Shown here: positions 15,022-23,818 of the stretch, piece after piece
Layout of the letters: each line of letters begins with the position of its first letter
How positions within the stretch are numbered: position 1 is the stretch's first letter
Assembly (NCBI GenBank): GCA_038256525.1
Contig: JBBSKF010000006.1
Coordinates: forward strand, 1-54,023
Source: SCTD01 sp038256525
Lineage (GTDB): Bacteria; Actinomycetota; Actinomycetes; Mycobacteriales; SCTD01
Length of the DNA: 54,023 bases
Direction: 5' to 3'
The notes under the pieces: model-generated
Seen by the model: only the letters and a program-made list of their open reading frames with translations
Told to the model about the DNA's origin: nothing
Databases searched by the model: none
Translations under genes and position numbers: made by a program

Positions 15022-15594
15022 TCAGGGGGGCGGGCGGTGATCGCCGCGCTCCCGCGCCGGGCGGTCGACTCGGCGCTCGATGCGCTCCTTCAGCCCGGCC
15101 TTGCGCTCGTCGGCCTCCGCCTGGGTCACCCGGCCGGAGCTCACCTTCTCGGCGAGTTCGGCTTCTGCTGCGACGACGAGCCGGTCGACGAGGGTGTCAC
15201 GGGACAGCCCCTTCGTCTCGGCGATCTGGACAAGCGTCTTTCCGGCCTGGTGCTGGGTGCGCAGCTCCTCCACCGTGATGCCCAGTGCAGCGGCGATCTC
15301 GGTCGGCGCCAGGTGCCCGCCGCGCCCGTCGGGACCGCGGTGACCGGGCCCGCCAGGGCCACGACGCGGCAGCTCCGCCGCCAGGGTGGTGGCGACCTTG
15401 TCCGCCTGTGCCTGGTCGATCGTCCCGTCTTTGACCAGACCTGCCAGGGCATCCTTGAACGCCTGGAGCCGGTCGCCGACACCGGACGCGGCACCCTGCT
15501 CGCTTTGTGCGGTGGCGATACCAGGGACGAGAAGGGCGGCACCTGACAGGCCCAGTGTGCCCGCGAGAGTCACCGCCACGATCTTCTTGCGCAT
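15022..15594 (-). CDS. Small secreted helical protein
   Basis: 190 residues. A clear Sec signal peptide opens the protein: KK, then VAVTLAGTLGLSGAALLVPG, then a likely cleavage at ATAQS near residue 30. The mature part contains two similar helical units, DGTIDQAQADKVATTLAAEL and SGRVTQAEADERKAGLKERI, flanking a GRGGH linker and a short HTH-like segment (IAAALGITVEELR). The tail is Arg/His/Pro-rich. The repeated G-x-[IV]-[DT]-Q-A-[QE]-A-D pattern occurs in small exported actinobacterial proteins of unknown role. A GGAGGAATTC ribosome site supports ATG 15594. Confidence 0.75.
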   Translation of the reverse strand: MRKKIVAVTLAGTLGLSGAALLVPGIATAQSEQGAASGVGDRLQAFKDALAGLVKDGTIDQAQADKVATTLAAELPRRGPGGPGHRGPDGRGGHLAPTEIAAALGITVEELRTQHQAGKTLVQIAETKGLSRDTLVDRLVVAAEAELAEKVSSGRVTQAEADERKAGLKERIERRVDRPARERGDHRPPP

Positions 15595-15711
15595 GAATTC
15601 CTCCGTGTCCGGGGCCGCGTAGTCGGCTGCGGTTGATCCTGCCCGTCGTTGCTGGGATGGTCCTGTGCCGAACCTGGCAGTTGTGTGTCAGGCCGTGACC
15701 GGAGGCTGCTC

Positions 15712-17763
15712 CTATCGCGCGCTCTTGCGGGGCCCCCGTCGCCCAGCTGGGCGTGGCCGGGTTGGCTGCGGACCGCCGCCGTCACGTGCAAGGGCGAGCT
15801 CGAGCTGGCCGGACTCCACATCGGCGCACGTGATGCGGACGGTCACGGCATCGCCGTAACCGAGCCGGTGGCCGCCGGCGTCGGCGACGGCGAGACCGTC
15901 GGCGGTGACCGACCACCCCCTGCCCGACAGCTCGCGGATGGCCACCATTCCGCTGACTCTGGAGCGATCGAGCGTGACGAAGACACCCTTGGCGCCGACA
16001 CCCGTCACCCGGGCCGGGTAGACGGCGTCCTTGTCCGCAGCAGCCAGTTCCGCCAGCCACAGTGACTTTCGCATCTGGTTCTCCGCCTTGGCGGCTGTCC
16101 GTGACGCATCGTTGATGTGCCGGCACAGCGCGGCCATCTCCGCCGCGTCGGCGAAGGCCTCGGTCCCTCGTCCACCAGCCAGGAAGACGTGGATGACCCG
16201 GTGCACCGCCAGGTCGGCATAGCGGCGGATGGGGCTCGTGAAATGCAGATAGCCGGTCGAGGCGAGGCCGAAGTGGGCGCCTGCCTGCGGGGTGTAAGAG
16301 GCCCGCCCGAGGAAGCTGAGCAGCACGTCCCACACCGCGGTCGCGGTGTCGTCGGCCGCGGCGTCGAGCTGAGCGGACAGCGCCGCGAGGTCCAGCGGGG
16401 TCAGGGTGCTGCCGAAACCCGGGTGGAATCCCGACGCCGCGCAGAACGCCTCCAGTGCCGGCGCGGCTTCCGGTCCCGGCGCAGGGTGAACGCGGAACAC
16501 ACCAGGCAGTCCCCGGTCGACGATCCAGCCCGCGACCGCCTCGTTGGCGGCGACCATCAGCCGCTCGATGAGCAGGTTCGCCGGATTCGACGGCCGCGCG
16601 GCAACCTGCGCTGCTGTGCCCTCCACCACTTCGACGGTCAGGTCGGGCTCGACCCGCCGAGCCTCGACGCCGCCGCGGAGCAGGCGCTGAAGCCCGAGGC
16701 GAGCCCCCGCCGTGCGCAGCCAGCGAAGCGCATCGAGCACCTCGGCCGGCACCTGGTCGGGTGTCCCGCCGCCGAGTGCCTCGGCCGCGGCCTCGTAGCT
16801 GAGCCGGGCATCGGAGCGGATGCGGGTAGCCGAGACATCGGCTGCGGTGACCGAACCGTCTGTCGCGATGCGCATCTCGACAGTGAGGGCGTCCCGATCC
16901 GCGCCTGGAACCAGACTCAGCGCGTCCTCACTCAGCTTTGCCGGCAGCATCGGTCGGGTCCAACCCGGCAGGTAGACGCTGGTCCCGGCCCGTCGCGCCT
17001 CTGCATCCAGTGCCGTCCCGGGTCGCACGTGCGCGGCCACGTCGGCGATGTGCACGCAGACCCGGATGCCCCCGTCCGTATCGGCGGCGTAGACCGACAG
17101 GGCGTCGTCGAGGTCGCGCGAGCTCGGACTGTCGATGGTGAGTGTCGGCAGGTGTCGCAGGTCGCGGCGGATCGGCGCGCCACGCCGCGGCTTCGCAGCC
17201 GCCACCGCGTCCACTTCGGCCAGCACCGCGGCGGGATAGTCCAGCGAGAGCCGGTGCCGTACGCGAACGCGCTCCAGCAGGGCGTCAGCGGCAACCGGGT
17301 CGTCCCACTCGTCGGAGGGGTCGGCCGTGCCGGGTCCGGTGATGTCGGCGAGCACTGCCGCGCCGATCGGCAGATCCTCGACCCGACCGTGAAGGGTCCA
17401 CCTGCCGGACCCGAGGTGTGGGTCGAGGCGCAGCGTCGGGCCGGGTTCGACGACGCCGAACACCTCCGTGCGCACCCGTTCCCTGAGCGTTGCGACGGAC
17501 GCTGTCGCCCGTCCGTCCGCCTCCACCTGATAGGTGATCTCGACCCGGTCGTCCGCGAGCAGGCCTTTGGCGAGCGGCGGCGGGACGAAGCAGGACACCA
17601 CCGTCGTGCCGTCCGTCGTGGTCACGGGCTCGTCCAGGTCGACGAAGCCGAAGCCGCGGACGTGCGGTCGGAACACCCCGGTGGGCGAGGGCGGGATCGG
17701 CATCACGGCGGCAGTCCGCGACACCGGTTCGCGCCGCCGCGGACGACTCGAGGTCTCGGTCAT
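15712..17763 (-). CDS. RNase R-like exoribonuclease (RNB family)
   Basis: 683 residues. An N-terminal cold-shock/OB part (FRPHVRGFGFVDLDE) is followed by the RNB catalytic core, with TIDSPSSRDLDDALSV supplying the Asp metal ligands, HFTSPIRRYADLAVHR and a C-terminal S1 domain (YPARVTGVGAKGVFVTLD). This is the RNase II/R layout of a 3'-5' processive exonuclease acting on structured RNA. No Lys-rich tail as in E. coli RNase R; the end is GRRGPRKSAR. ATG 17763 follows a -10 element by 8 nt. Last gene of a leftward set with the RibD-like and Lsr2-domain genes. Confidence 0.88.
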   Translation of the reverse strand: MTETSSRPRRREPVSRTAAVMPIPPSPTGVFRPHVRGFGFVDLDEPVTTTDGTTVVSCFVPPPLAKGLLADDRVEITYQVEADGRATASVATLRERVRTEVFGVVEPGPTLRLDPHLGSGRWTLHGRVEDLPIGAAVLADITGPGTADPSDEWDDPVAADALLERVRVRHRLSLDYPAAVLAEVDAVAAAKPRRGAPIRRDLRHLPTLTIDSPSSRDLDDALSVYAADTDGGIRVCVHIADVAAHVRPGTALDAEARRAGTSVYLPGWTRPMLPAKLSEDALSLVPGADRDALTVEMRIATDGSVTAADVSATRIRSDARLSYEAAAEALGGGTPDQVPAEVLDALRWLRTAGARLGLQRLLRGGVEARRVEPDLTVEVVEGTAAQVAARPSNPANLLIERLMVAANEAVAGWIVDRGLPGVFRVHPAPGPEAAPALEAFCAASGFHPGFGSTLTPLDLAALSAQLDAAADDTATAVWDVLLSFLGRASYTPQAGAHFGLASTGYLHFTSPIRRYADLAVHRVIHVFLAGGRGTEAFADAAEMAALCRHINDASRTAAKAENQMRKSLWLAELAAADKDAVYPARVTGVGAKGVFVTLDRSRVSGMVAIRELSGRGWSVTADGLAVADAGGHRLGYGDAVTVRITCADVESGQLELALARDGGGPQPTRPRPAGRRGPRKSAR

Positions 17764-17771
17764 CTCGGTCG

Positions 17772-17777
17772 ACTGTA
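17772..17777 (-). promoter_or_regulatory. -10 element for leaderless RNase R-like gene
   Basis: TACAGT on the minus strand ends 8 nt before ATG 17763, with no ribosome site between. It would give the nuclease its own promoter although the upstream gene is only 52 bp away. Confidence 0.4.
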
Positions 17778-17815
17778 GTGGTGCCCGGGCCGCGTAGCCC
17801 GCACGCTGGACGCCA

Positions 17816-18532
17816 CTACCTGACCCCGTAGCGCGCGAGGAGCACCCCCTCGCCGCCGTCGACCAGGTGCAGCAGATCCAACCGATGGGGAGCGGCCAGC
17901 GCTTCGGTGAGCAGCTGCGGCGTCGATCCCAGCAGCAGTGGTGTCAGGGTCAGGCACAGCTCGTCGAGCAGCCCAGCCGCCAGCAGGCTGGTCAACAGTT
18001 GGGGGCCGCCCTCGCAGAGCACTCGGGTCAGTCCTCGGCGTCGAAGCTCACCGACTGCCGCAGCCAGGTCGACGTGGGACTCTCCGGTGACGATCACGGT
18101 CGCGACCTCGGCCAGCTGCTCCCTACGCCCGTCATCGGCCGACTCGCAGGTCACGACGACCGCAGGACCGGAGAAGCAGAGGGCCTGCGGATCGAGGTCA
18201 AGCGACCGGCTCACGATGACCAGGGTCGGAGGAGCCGGCCGGTCGTGCCGCTCGCGCCAGGCCAGGCCTGCGGGGCGGAGCCGGACGGGTCCGTAGCCCT
18301 CGGTGCGCACCGTCCCGGCCCCGACCAGGACGGCATCCGCGACCGACCGGAGTGCGTGGAAGGCGACCTGGTCGGCTGACGACTGCAGCGGTCGACTACC
18401 ACCTTCGTGGGAGGTGCCCCCGTCGACCGAGACAACGAAACCCCCCCTGGTGAGGGGTGTCTGGCCACTGTCGTAGAGGTCGTGCAGGTCGTCCAGACTG
18501 AGCGGCCGCGGCTGCGGCAGCAACAGCCGCAT
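17816..18532 (-). CDS. RibD C-terminal/dihydrofolate reductase-like pyrimidine reductase
   Basis: 238 residues. Family marks are GGFVVSVDGGTS at the substrate strand, FHALRSVADAVLVGAGTVRTEGYGP, the typical NADPH-binding stretch, and VLCEGGPQLLTSLLAAGLLDEL. It belongs to the stand-alone reductases related to the riboflavin enzyme that reduces 5-amino-6-ribosylamino-uracil phosphate. No deaminase domain or other rib gene is nearby, so a different substrate is possible. It starts 3 bp after the Lsr2-domain gene stop, clearly in the same transcript. Confidence 0.82.
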   Translation of the reverse strand: MRLLLPQPRPLSLDDLHDLYDSGQTPLTRGGFVVSVDGGTSHEGGSRPLQSSADQVAFHALRSVADAVLVGAGTVRTEGYGPVRLRPAGLAWRERHDRPAPPTLVIVSRSLDLDPQALCFSGPAVVVTCESADDGRREQLAEVATVIVTGESHVDLAAAVGELRRRGLTRVLCEGGPQLLTSLLAAGLLDELCLTLTPLLLGSTPQLLTEALAAPHRLDLLHLVDGGEGVLLARYGVR

Positions 18533-18535
18533 GGC

Positions 18536-19150
18536 TCAACCCTTGCGGCGGCGAAACAGCGAGGACTTGGAGCCGGCATCGGACGACCCCGTGGATGCGG
18601 CCGCGCCCAGAGACTTCTCGAGCGCGCTGACGCGATCGACGAGAGCGGCGACCTGCTGCTGCAGAGCCGTGATGTGCGCCTCCGTCTCGGATGCAGTGGG
18701 TGTCTCGCGTTCCGCGCGATCACTGAGCTGAGGACGGGTCACCGACTCCGGTCGCGACAACGGCCTGGGTCGCTCGGTCGGCTGCGGCCGTGACACGGGT
18801 TCGGTTCGCGACGTCGGCTGGGACTGCGTGGGCCAGGCGTTCGATGCGGCGGTGTCCGTGCCGTCCGGCATGCTGGTGCCGGCCGCGGACCGGCCCGGCC
18901 CGGTCGGAGCGCTCGGCTTCTGGACCGCGGGCAGCTTTGCGGGGGACGGCCTGGGAGAGGTCGGCTTGACGCCGGCGACCCTGCCCACTGCCTTCGCATT
19001 CGAGCTTGATCGGCCGGCTGTCGGCGCTGCGCCCTCCTGGGCGGCGAGATAAGCCAGGTGAATGTCGGCTGGCAAGCGCCCTCGGGTCGCGACCGAGATG
19101 CCGTTCGCGATGGCCCACCTGCGTACGTCTGCTGTGTCTGGTGTCGTCAC
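18536..19150 (-). CDS. Lsr2-type DNA-binding domain protein with reversed architecture
   Basis: 204 residues from GTG 19150. Residues ~5-40 (DVRRWAIANGISV then TRGRLPADIHLAYLAA) match the C-terminal DNA-binding domain of Lsr2, including the RGR minor-groove hook. In true Lsr2 this domain is at the C-terminus after an N-terminal oligomerisation domain; here it comes first. It is followed by ~110 residues of Pro/Ser/Thr/Arg-rich disordered sequence with repeated RPxxxxRP units, and a C-terminal coiled coil (ITALQQQVAALVDRVSALEK) ending in FRRRKG. It could bridge AT-rich DNA through the coiled coil. Nucleoid role is inferred. Confidence 0.75.
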   Translation of the reverse strand: MTTPDTADVRRWAIANGISVATRGRLPADIHLAYLAAQEGAAPTAGRSSSNAKAVGRVAGVKPTSPRPSPAKLPAVQKPSAPTGPGRSAAGTSMPDGTDTAASNAWPTQSQPTSRTEPVSRPQPTERPRPLSRPESVTRPQLSDRAERETPTASETEAHITALQQQVAALVDRVSALEKSLGAAASTGSSDAGSKSSLFRRRKG

Positions 19151-19157
19151 GCGGACA

Positions 19158-19163
19158 ATCCTA
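19158..19163 (-). promoter_or_regulatory. -10 element for leaderless Lsr2-domain gene
   Basis: TAGGAT on the minus strand ends 7 nt before GTG 19150, just after the fabG stop. It supports GTG 19150 over the in-frame ATG at 19198. Confidence 0.45.
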
Positions 19164-19172
19164 GCGCTCGGC

Positions 19173-19889
19173 TCAGTGGCCCATCCCGAGCCCCCCATCC
19201 ACCGGTATCACGGCTCCCGTGACGTAGGACGCCGCGTCGCTGGTCAGGAAAGCCACCACGGCGGCAATCTCCTCAGCGGTCGCCGTGCGACCGAGGGGAA
19301 TCGCGCGCACCAGATCCTCCCGGCGCGCCTGCGTCAAGGTGGCGGTCATATCCGTGTCGACGTAGCCGGGGGCCACGACATTGCTCGTTATGCCGCGGCT
19401 GCCGAGCTCCCGGGCGATCGAGCGCGACAGACCGATCAGGCCCGACTTACTTGCTGCGTAGTTGATCTGGCCAGCCGCACCGGACAGGCCGACGACGGAG
19501 GAGATGAAGACCATCCGACCCCAGCGGGCCTTCAGCATGGACCTGGTGGCCCGCTTGGCCACGCGATAGGCCGCCGTGAGGTTGGTGTCCAGCACGGTGG
19601 TGAACGACGACTCAGTCATTCGCATGAGCAGCTGGTCATCGGTGATTCCGGCGTTGGAGACGAGCGCCTCGACGGGCCCCTGCGCCGCCTCGACCTCCAT
19701 GAAGGCCTGCTCGACCTGTTCGGCGGAGGTGACATCACAGCGAACGGCCAATAACCCCTCCGGCGGGGACGAGCGATAGGTGACCGCCACGCGATGCCCG
19801 CGTGCGGCGAGGGTTCGTGCCGTCGCCAGGCCGATGCCCCGGCTGCCCCCGGTCACGAGCACCGATCGGCTGGTTGTCGAATTATCCAT
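19173..19889 (-). CDS. fabG: 3-oxoacyl-ACP reductase (FabG/MabA type)
   Basis: 238 residues, a classical short-chain dehydrogenase: VLVTGGSRGIG cofactor loop, SNAGI, catalytic Ser in FISSVVG and YAASKSG with Tyr and Lys, then PGYVDTDM and a closing VDGGLGMGH. It reduces beta-ketoacyl-ACP with NADPH in fatty-acid synthesis. In mycobacteria the homologue is followed by inhA; here the next gene is the Lsr2-domain gene 22 bp downstream, so that linkage is broken. ATG 19889 is chosen from its -10 spacing and the absence of a ribosome site. Confidence 0.88.
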   Translation of the reverse strand: MDNSTTSRSVLVTGGSRGIGLATARTLAARGHRVAVTYRSSPPEGLLAVRCDVTSAEQVEQAFMEVEAAQGPVEALVSNAGITDDQLLMRMTESSFTTVLDTNLTAAYRVAKRATRSMLKARWGRMVFISSVVGLSGAAGQINYAASKSGLIGLSRSIARELGSRGITSNVVAPGYVDTDMTATLTQARREDLVRAIPLGRTATAEEIAAVVAFLTSDAASYVTGAVIPVDGGLGMGH

Positions 19890-19895
19890 TTCACG

Positions 19896-19901
19896 AATCT
19901 A
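19896..19901 (-). promoter_or_regulatory. -10 element for leaderless fabG
   Basis: TAGATT on the minus strand, within the AT-rich CTATAGATT, ends 6 nt before ATG 19889. It is one of the better promoters in the window. Confidence 0.5.
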
Positions 19902-19939
19902 TAGCGCGGGCCGAGACGGCCTTCAGCGTGGGTACGGCG

Positions 19940-21520
19940 TCAGTCGAGTGATATCCCGGGCGGCAGACTCTCGCGGAGCCAGACAGTGGTGGTCGGGGGC
20001 ACCGTCAGCAACCCGTCGCCCACTCGCGTGCCGGCCTGCGTCGCGACGAGCAGCTCCCCGCTGCACGAGACCGACACCGGACTGTCCGAGGTGTTCAGCA
20101 CGCACACCAGCCCGCCCTCCCGACGCAGAGCGAGCACGTCCGGCGGTGCGTCCAGCCACGTCACGACATCTCCCAGGTGGGGTCGCAGTGCCCGCCGGGC
20201 CGCGAGCAGCCGGCGGTAGGTGGCGAGCACCGAGGTGTCGTCCTGCTGCTGCACGTCGACCGCGCGCATCGAGGCGTCGTCCCCGAAGGGCAACCAGGGC
20301 TGCCCGGTCGTGAAGCCGTGACCGACTGCCTGCGCGGACCACGGCATGGGAGTTCGGCAGCCGTCCCGGCCCGGCAGGCCGCTGCGCAGCGCGATCGGGT
20401 CCTGCCTAGCCTCCGCCGGCACGTCGCCGTCCTCGAGGCCCAGCTCCTCGCCCTGGTACAGGTAGCTCGAGCCGGGCAGCGCGAGCAGCAGCGCGGTGGC
20501 CGCCACCGCCCGGCGTCGGCCGGTCTCACCTCCCCCGAAGCGGGATGCGTGGCGCGGCAGGTCGTGGTTGGAGAGCACCCAGGTGGGCGGGTCGAACAGC
20601 TCGAGCCCGCGGTCCACGACCGCACGCAGCGACGCTGCCCCCCAGTCCGCCTTTGCCACCGAGAAGTTGAAGGATTGGTGCAGCCGGGTCGGGCCGACGT
20701 AGCGGGCCGCCTTTCGCGCGTCGAGCAGGAAGACCTCGCCCACCATCATGCGGTCGCCGGCGTAGCTGTCGGTGATCCGTCGCCAGTCCTCGTAGACACC
20801 GACGACCTCGGGTTGGTCCCAGACTCCCGGGCGGTCGGCCGCCATCAGGGAGCCGACGGGAGCGGCTGGCTCGTCGGCGAGGTCCGGGTGTTTGTAGAGG
20901 GCGTGCGCGACGTCGATGCGGAAGCCGTCGACGCCCCGGTCGAGCCAGGTCGAAAGGATGGTCCGGAAGCTGTCGTGCACCGCCGGACTGCGCCACTGCA
21001 GGTCAGGCTGTGACGCATCGAACAGGTGGAGGTAGTAGTCACCACTGCCCTCGTCCAGCGTCCACGCGGGGCCACCGAACACCGACATCCAGTTGTTGGG
21101 CAGCCCGCCGTCCCGACCGGGTCGAAAGACATACCGACCACGCTCCGGTCCGCCCGCCAGCGCCGACTGGAACCACGGGTGCTCGTTGCTGGTGTGGTTC
21201 GGCACCACGTCGACGATGACGCGCAAGCCGCGGTCGTGGGCGTCCGAGAGCAGGCGCGCGAAGGCAGCCAGATCGCCGAACACGGGCTCCACACCGACGT
21301 AGTCGGCGACGTCGTAGCCGTGGTCGCGCATCGGCGAGGGATAGAACGGGGTCAGCCACAGGGCATCGACGCCGAGATCGACCAGATGGTCCAGGTGCGA
21401 CCGGATGCCCTCGAGGTCGCCGACGCCGTCGCCGTCACTGTCGGCGAAGCTACGGACGTAGATCTCGTAGACGACGGCGTCACGCCACCACGGCTGTTGC
21501 ACGCCGCGATTCAACCGCAT
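19940..21520 (-). CDS. GH13 alpha-glucosidase (oligo-1,6-glucosidase type)
   Basis: 526 residues. Glycoside hydrolase 13 signatures: WWRDAVVYEIYVRSFADSDG at the start, VVPNHTS, nucleophile Asp in GFRIDVAHALYK, acid Glu in MMVGEVFLLD and Asp in SNHDLPRH. It cleaves alpha-linked glucose from oligosaccharides such as isomaltose, maltose or trehalose-like sugars; the family does not fix linkage. No signal peptide, so cytoplasmic. ATG 21520 is used; GTG 21502 and ATG 21592 are in frame. It is divergent from the HelD gene and 12 kb from the GlgE cluster, so probably feeds a different step of glucose polymer use. Confidence 0.88.
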   Translation of the reverse strand: MRLNRGVQQPWWRDAVVYEIYVRSFADSDGDGVGDLEGIRSHLDHLVDLGVDALWLTPFYPSPMRDHGYDVADYVGVEPVFGDLAAFARLLSDAHDRGLRVIVDVVPNHTSNEHPWFQSALAGGPERGRYVFRPGRDGGLPNNWMSVFGGPAWTLDEGSGDYYLHLFDASQPDLQWRSPAVHDSFRTILSTWLDRGVDGFRIDVAHALYKHPDLADEPAAPVGSLMAADRPGVWDQPEVVGVYEDWRRITDSYAGDRMMVGEVFLLDARKAARYVGPTRLHQSFNFSVAKADWGAASLRAVVDRGLELFDPPTWVLSNHDLPRHASRFGGGETGRRRAVAATALLLALPGSSYLYQGEELGLEDGDVPAEARQDPIALRSGLPGRDGCRTPMPWSAQAVGHGFTTGQPWLPFGDDASMRAVDVQQQDDTSVLATYRRLLAARRALRPHLGDVVTWLDAPPDVLALRREGGLVCVLNTSDSPVSVSCSGELLVATQAGTRVGDGLLTVPPTTTVWLRESLPPGISLD

Positions 21521-21613
21521 CGAGCTCGCGCATCCCGGCCGGCGCGTGAAGCCGCCGCCTTCGATCGGCGCGTTCGACGAGGGGGCGCGCACAGGCGCAC
21601 GAGGTCCCCCCGG

Positions 21614-21619
21614 CAGACT
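21614..21619 (+). promoter_or_regulatory. -10 element for leaderless HelD-type gene
   Basis: CAGACT ends 6 nt before GTG 21626. The same hexamer with the same spacing precedes the acyl-CoA dehydrogenase at 45 kb. It favours GTG 21626 over ATG 21644. Confidence 0.4.
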
Positions 21620-21625
21620 GTCGCG

Positions 21626-23818
21626 GTGACCGCTGAACCCGCGATGTCGACGAGCGTGCTCGGGCTCGAGCTCGCCCGGGAGCAGGCCGTCCTCGACCGG
21701 GCCCTCGCCCGGCTCGACGTGCTGCGCGGCGAGGCGGTGCTACGCGAGAGCGAGAGCATGCGTCCGGCCGGCGGATCGCCGCAGGCGGTGTACGAGCGGG
21801 ACGTCGCCGCCCAGGCCGCGGCGAACCGCCGGGCCGACCTCGACACGGCAGGGGAGGGGCTGCTGTTCGGGCGGCTCGACCGGGACGACGGGACCGTCCA
21901 CCACGTCGGCCGGATGGGCCTACGCACCGACAGCCAGGAACCGATCGTCCTGGACTGGCGCGCCCCCGCGGCGGCGGCGTTCTACCGGGCGACGGCGGCC
22001 GACCCGCTGGGGGTCGTCCGCCGGCGTGCCATCTCCTGCCGTCGTGACAAGGTGGTCGGCGTCGACGACGAGCTGCTCGATGCTGCCGCCCAGGACCAGC
22101 TCGACGGCACCGTCGTCGTCGGCGACGGCGCATTTCTCGCAGCGATCTCGCGCGAACGCACCGGCCGGATGCGCGACATCGTGGCGACGATCCAGCGGGA
22201 GCAGGACGAGGCCGTACGCGCCCCCGACGACGGGGCGCTCGTCGTCACCGGCGGCCCGGGAACGGGCAAGACCGCCGTGGCGCTGCACCGCGTTGCCTAC
22301 CTCATGTATGCGCGACGCGAGTGGTACTCGCGGCGAGGTGTTCTCGTCGTCGGGCCGTCACCGGTGTTCGTCGACTACATCGGCGCCGTGCTGCCCGCGC
22401 TGGGGGAGACCAGCGTCCGACTGGCCAGCCTCGCCGACCTGCCCGACCTCCCCCGCGGAGTCGCTGTGACGGGACACGACGGGCCGGCGGCGGTCGCGGT
22501 GAAGGGCTCGGTGCGGATGGCCGAGCTGCTGCGTGCCGCCGTCCGCCACCTCGGCGGCGCCCGCCGGTTGGCCGACCTGGTGCTCGACCGCTGGGGAGCG
22601 TCGGTGGTGGTGCGCGGCGCTGAGATCGCCCGCCGACGCTCGCAGGTGCTGCGCTCAGCGCGCAGCCACAACAGCGGTCGAGCGGCCTTCTCGGCGGCGC
22701 TGTCGGAGCTCGCCTGGCGGGCCTGGCAGCGCCGGCCGCAGGCGGCCCGGGTCGAGATCGACGACCACGGTGACTTCCTGGCGTGGCTGGGCGCCGATCC
22801 GGCCTTCCGCGCGGCGCTCGACGCCGCGTGGCCGGTCCTGCTCCCTTGGCCGCTGCTGTCCAGTCTGCGCGCGGGGGAGCTGCCGCTCCAGGATCTGGCG
22901 GCCGGGCTGCTCTCGCCCGAGGAAGTATCGGCGCTGTCGGCGTCCTGGGCCGGGGGTACGCCGCTGACCGCCGCCGACGCCGCGTTGTACGACGAGCTTG
23001 CCGAGCTTCTCGGGGCAGCTCCGGTCGAGGTCGACGCGGACGACGACGGCTGGGACGAGCTGGCCGAGCTCGACGAGCTCGCCCGCGAGTCGGAGGTGAC
23101 GACCTACGCCGACCGCAACCGCAGCGCCGTCCGGAAGCTGGCAGAGGAGCACGACTACCGGACCTACGCGCATGTGGTCGTCGACGAGGCGCAGGACGTC
23201 ACACCGATGCAGTGGCGGATGCTCGGCCGCCGGGCCCGGGGAGCCACCTGGACCGTGGTCGGCGACTGGGTCCAGTCGGCCTGGCCGGACGTGCAGGAGA
23301 TCCGGGACGCACTCGCCCTGGTCCTCGGCAGAAGTCGGCTCCGGCAGGTCGAGCTGACCACGAACTACCGCACCAGCACCGAGGTCGCCGCACTCGCCGC
23401 CCGGCTGCTCGCCCGGATCGACCCGGATCTGCGCCCTCCCGCGGCGGTCCGCAGCACAGGCATCGAGCCGCTCGTCGTCGTGGGCGACGCGCTGGGCGAT
23501 CTGCGCGGTGTGGTCGAGGTGCTGCTCGGTCAGGTCGGCGGGACCGTCGGCGTGGTCGGGCCGCACCAGATCATCGATCACGTGCGTGACCTGCTGCCCG
23601 ACGATCCGCGGGTGTCGGCGGTCGACCCGTGGCAGGTGAAGGGACTGGAGTACGACGGCTGCGTGGTGCTCGACCCCCACGCAATCGTGGAGGAGTCGCG
23701 CCATCCCGTCGCGGGCCTGCGCAGCCTCTACGTCGCACTCACCCGCGCGACCCAGCGGCTGGTGGTCGTGGCAAACGAGCCGCTGGAGTCGCTGCTGGAG
23801 GTGGACCAGCTCAGGTGA
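21626..23818 (+). CDS. helD: HelD-type RNA polymerase-recycling ATPase (UvrD-like SF1)
   Basis: 730 residues. SF1 motifs: Walker A GGPGTGKTAVALHR near 209, Walker B VVVDEAQDVTPMQW near 517, TNYRTSTEV, QVKGLEYDGCVV and YVALTRATQRL. The N-terminal ~130 residues contain the long coiled-coil arm (ELAREQAVLDRALARLD) that enters the RNA polymerase secondary channel in HelD proteins. Just before Walker B, an acidic stretch (DADDDGWDELAELDELARE, ~469-488) sits where class II HelD proteins have the primary-channel loop that reaches the RNAP active site. Such proteins free stalled RNAP and can give rifampicin tolerance. The end overlaps the convergent ABM gene by 8 bp. Confidence 0.88.
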   Translation: MTAEPAMSTSVLGLELAREQAVLDRALARLDVLRGEAVLRESESMRPAGGSPQAVYERDVAAQAAANRRADLDTAGEGLLFGRLDRDDGTVHHVGRMGLRTDSQEPIVLDWRAPAAAAFYRATAADPLGVVRRRAISCRRDKVVGVDDELLDAAAQDQLDGTVVVGDGAFLAAISRERTGRMRDIVATIQREQDEAVRAPDDGALVVTGGPGTGKTAVALHRVAYLMYARREWYSRRGVLVVGPSPVFVDYIGAVLPALGETSVRLASLADLPDLPRGVAVTGHDGPAAVAVKGSVRMAELLRAAVRHLGGARRLADLVLDRWGASVVVRGAEIARRRSQVLRSARSHNSGRAAFSAALSELAWRAWQRRPQAARVEIDDHGDFLAWLGADPAFRAALDAAWPVLLPWPLLSSLRAGELPLQDLAAGLLSPEEVSALSASWAGGTPLTAADAALYDELAELLGAAPVEVDADDDGWDELAELDELARESEVTTYADRNRSAVRKLAEEHDYRTYAHVVVDEAQDVTPMQWRMLGRRARGATWTVVGDWVQSAWPDVQEIRDALALVLGRSRLRQVELTTNYRTSTEVAALAARLLARIDPDLRPPAAVRSTGIEPLVVVGDALGDLRGVVEVLLGQVGGTVGVVGPHQIIDHVRDLLPDDPRVSAVDPWQVKGLEYDGCVVLDPHAIVEESRHPVAGLRSLYVALTRATQRLVVVANEPLESLLEVDQLR

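Noticed and set aside
16117..17778. Long open frame on the plus strand opposite the RNase R-like gene (and similar antisense frames opposite many genes)
   Set aside because: In very GC-rich DNA the antisense frames stay open by codon bias. The translation is low-complexity, rich in Arg, Gly, Val and His, and resembles no family, while the minus-strand frame has clear RNB motifs.
21026..21625. N-terminal extension of the HelD-type gene by 200 codons
   Set aside because: The extension is antisense to the GH13 glucosidase, low-complexity and unlike HelD; conserved HelD sequence starts near 21626-21644.
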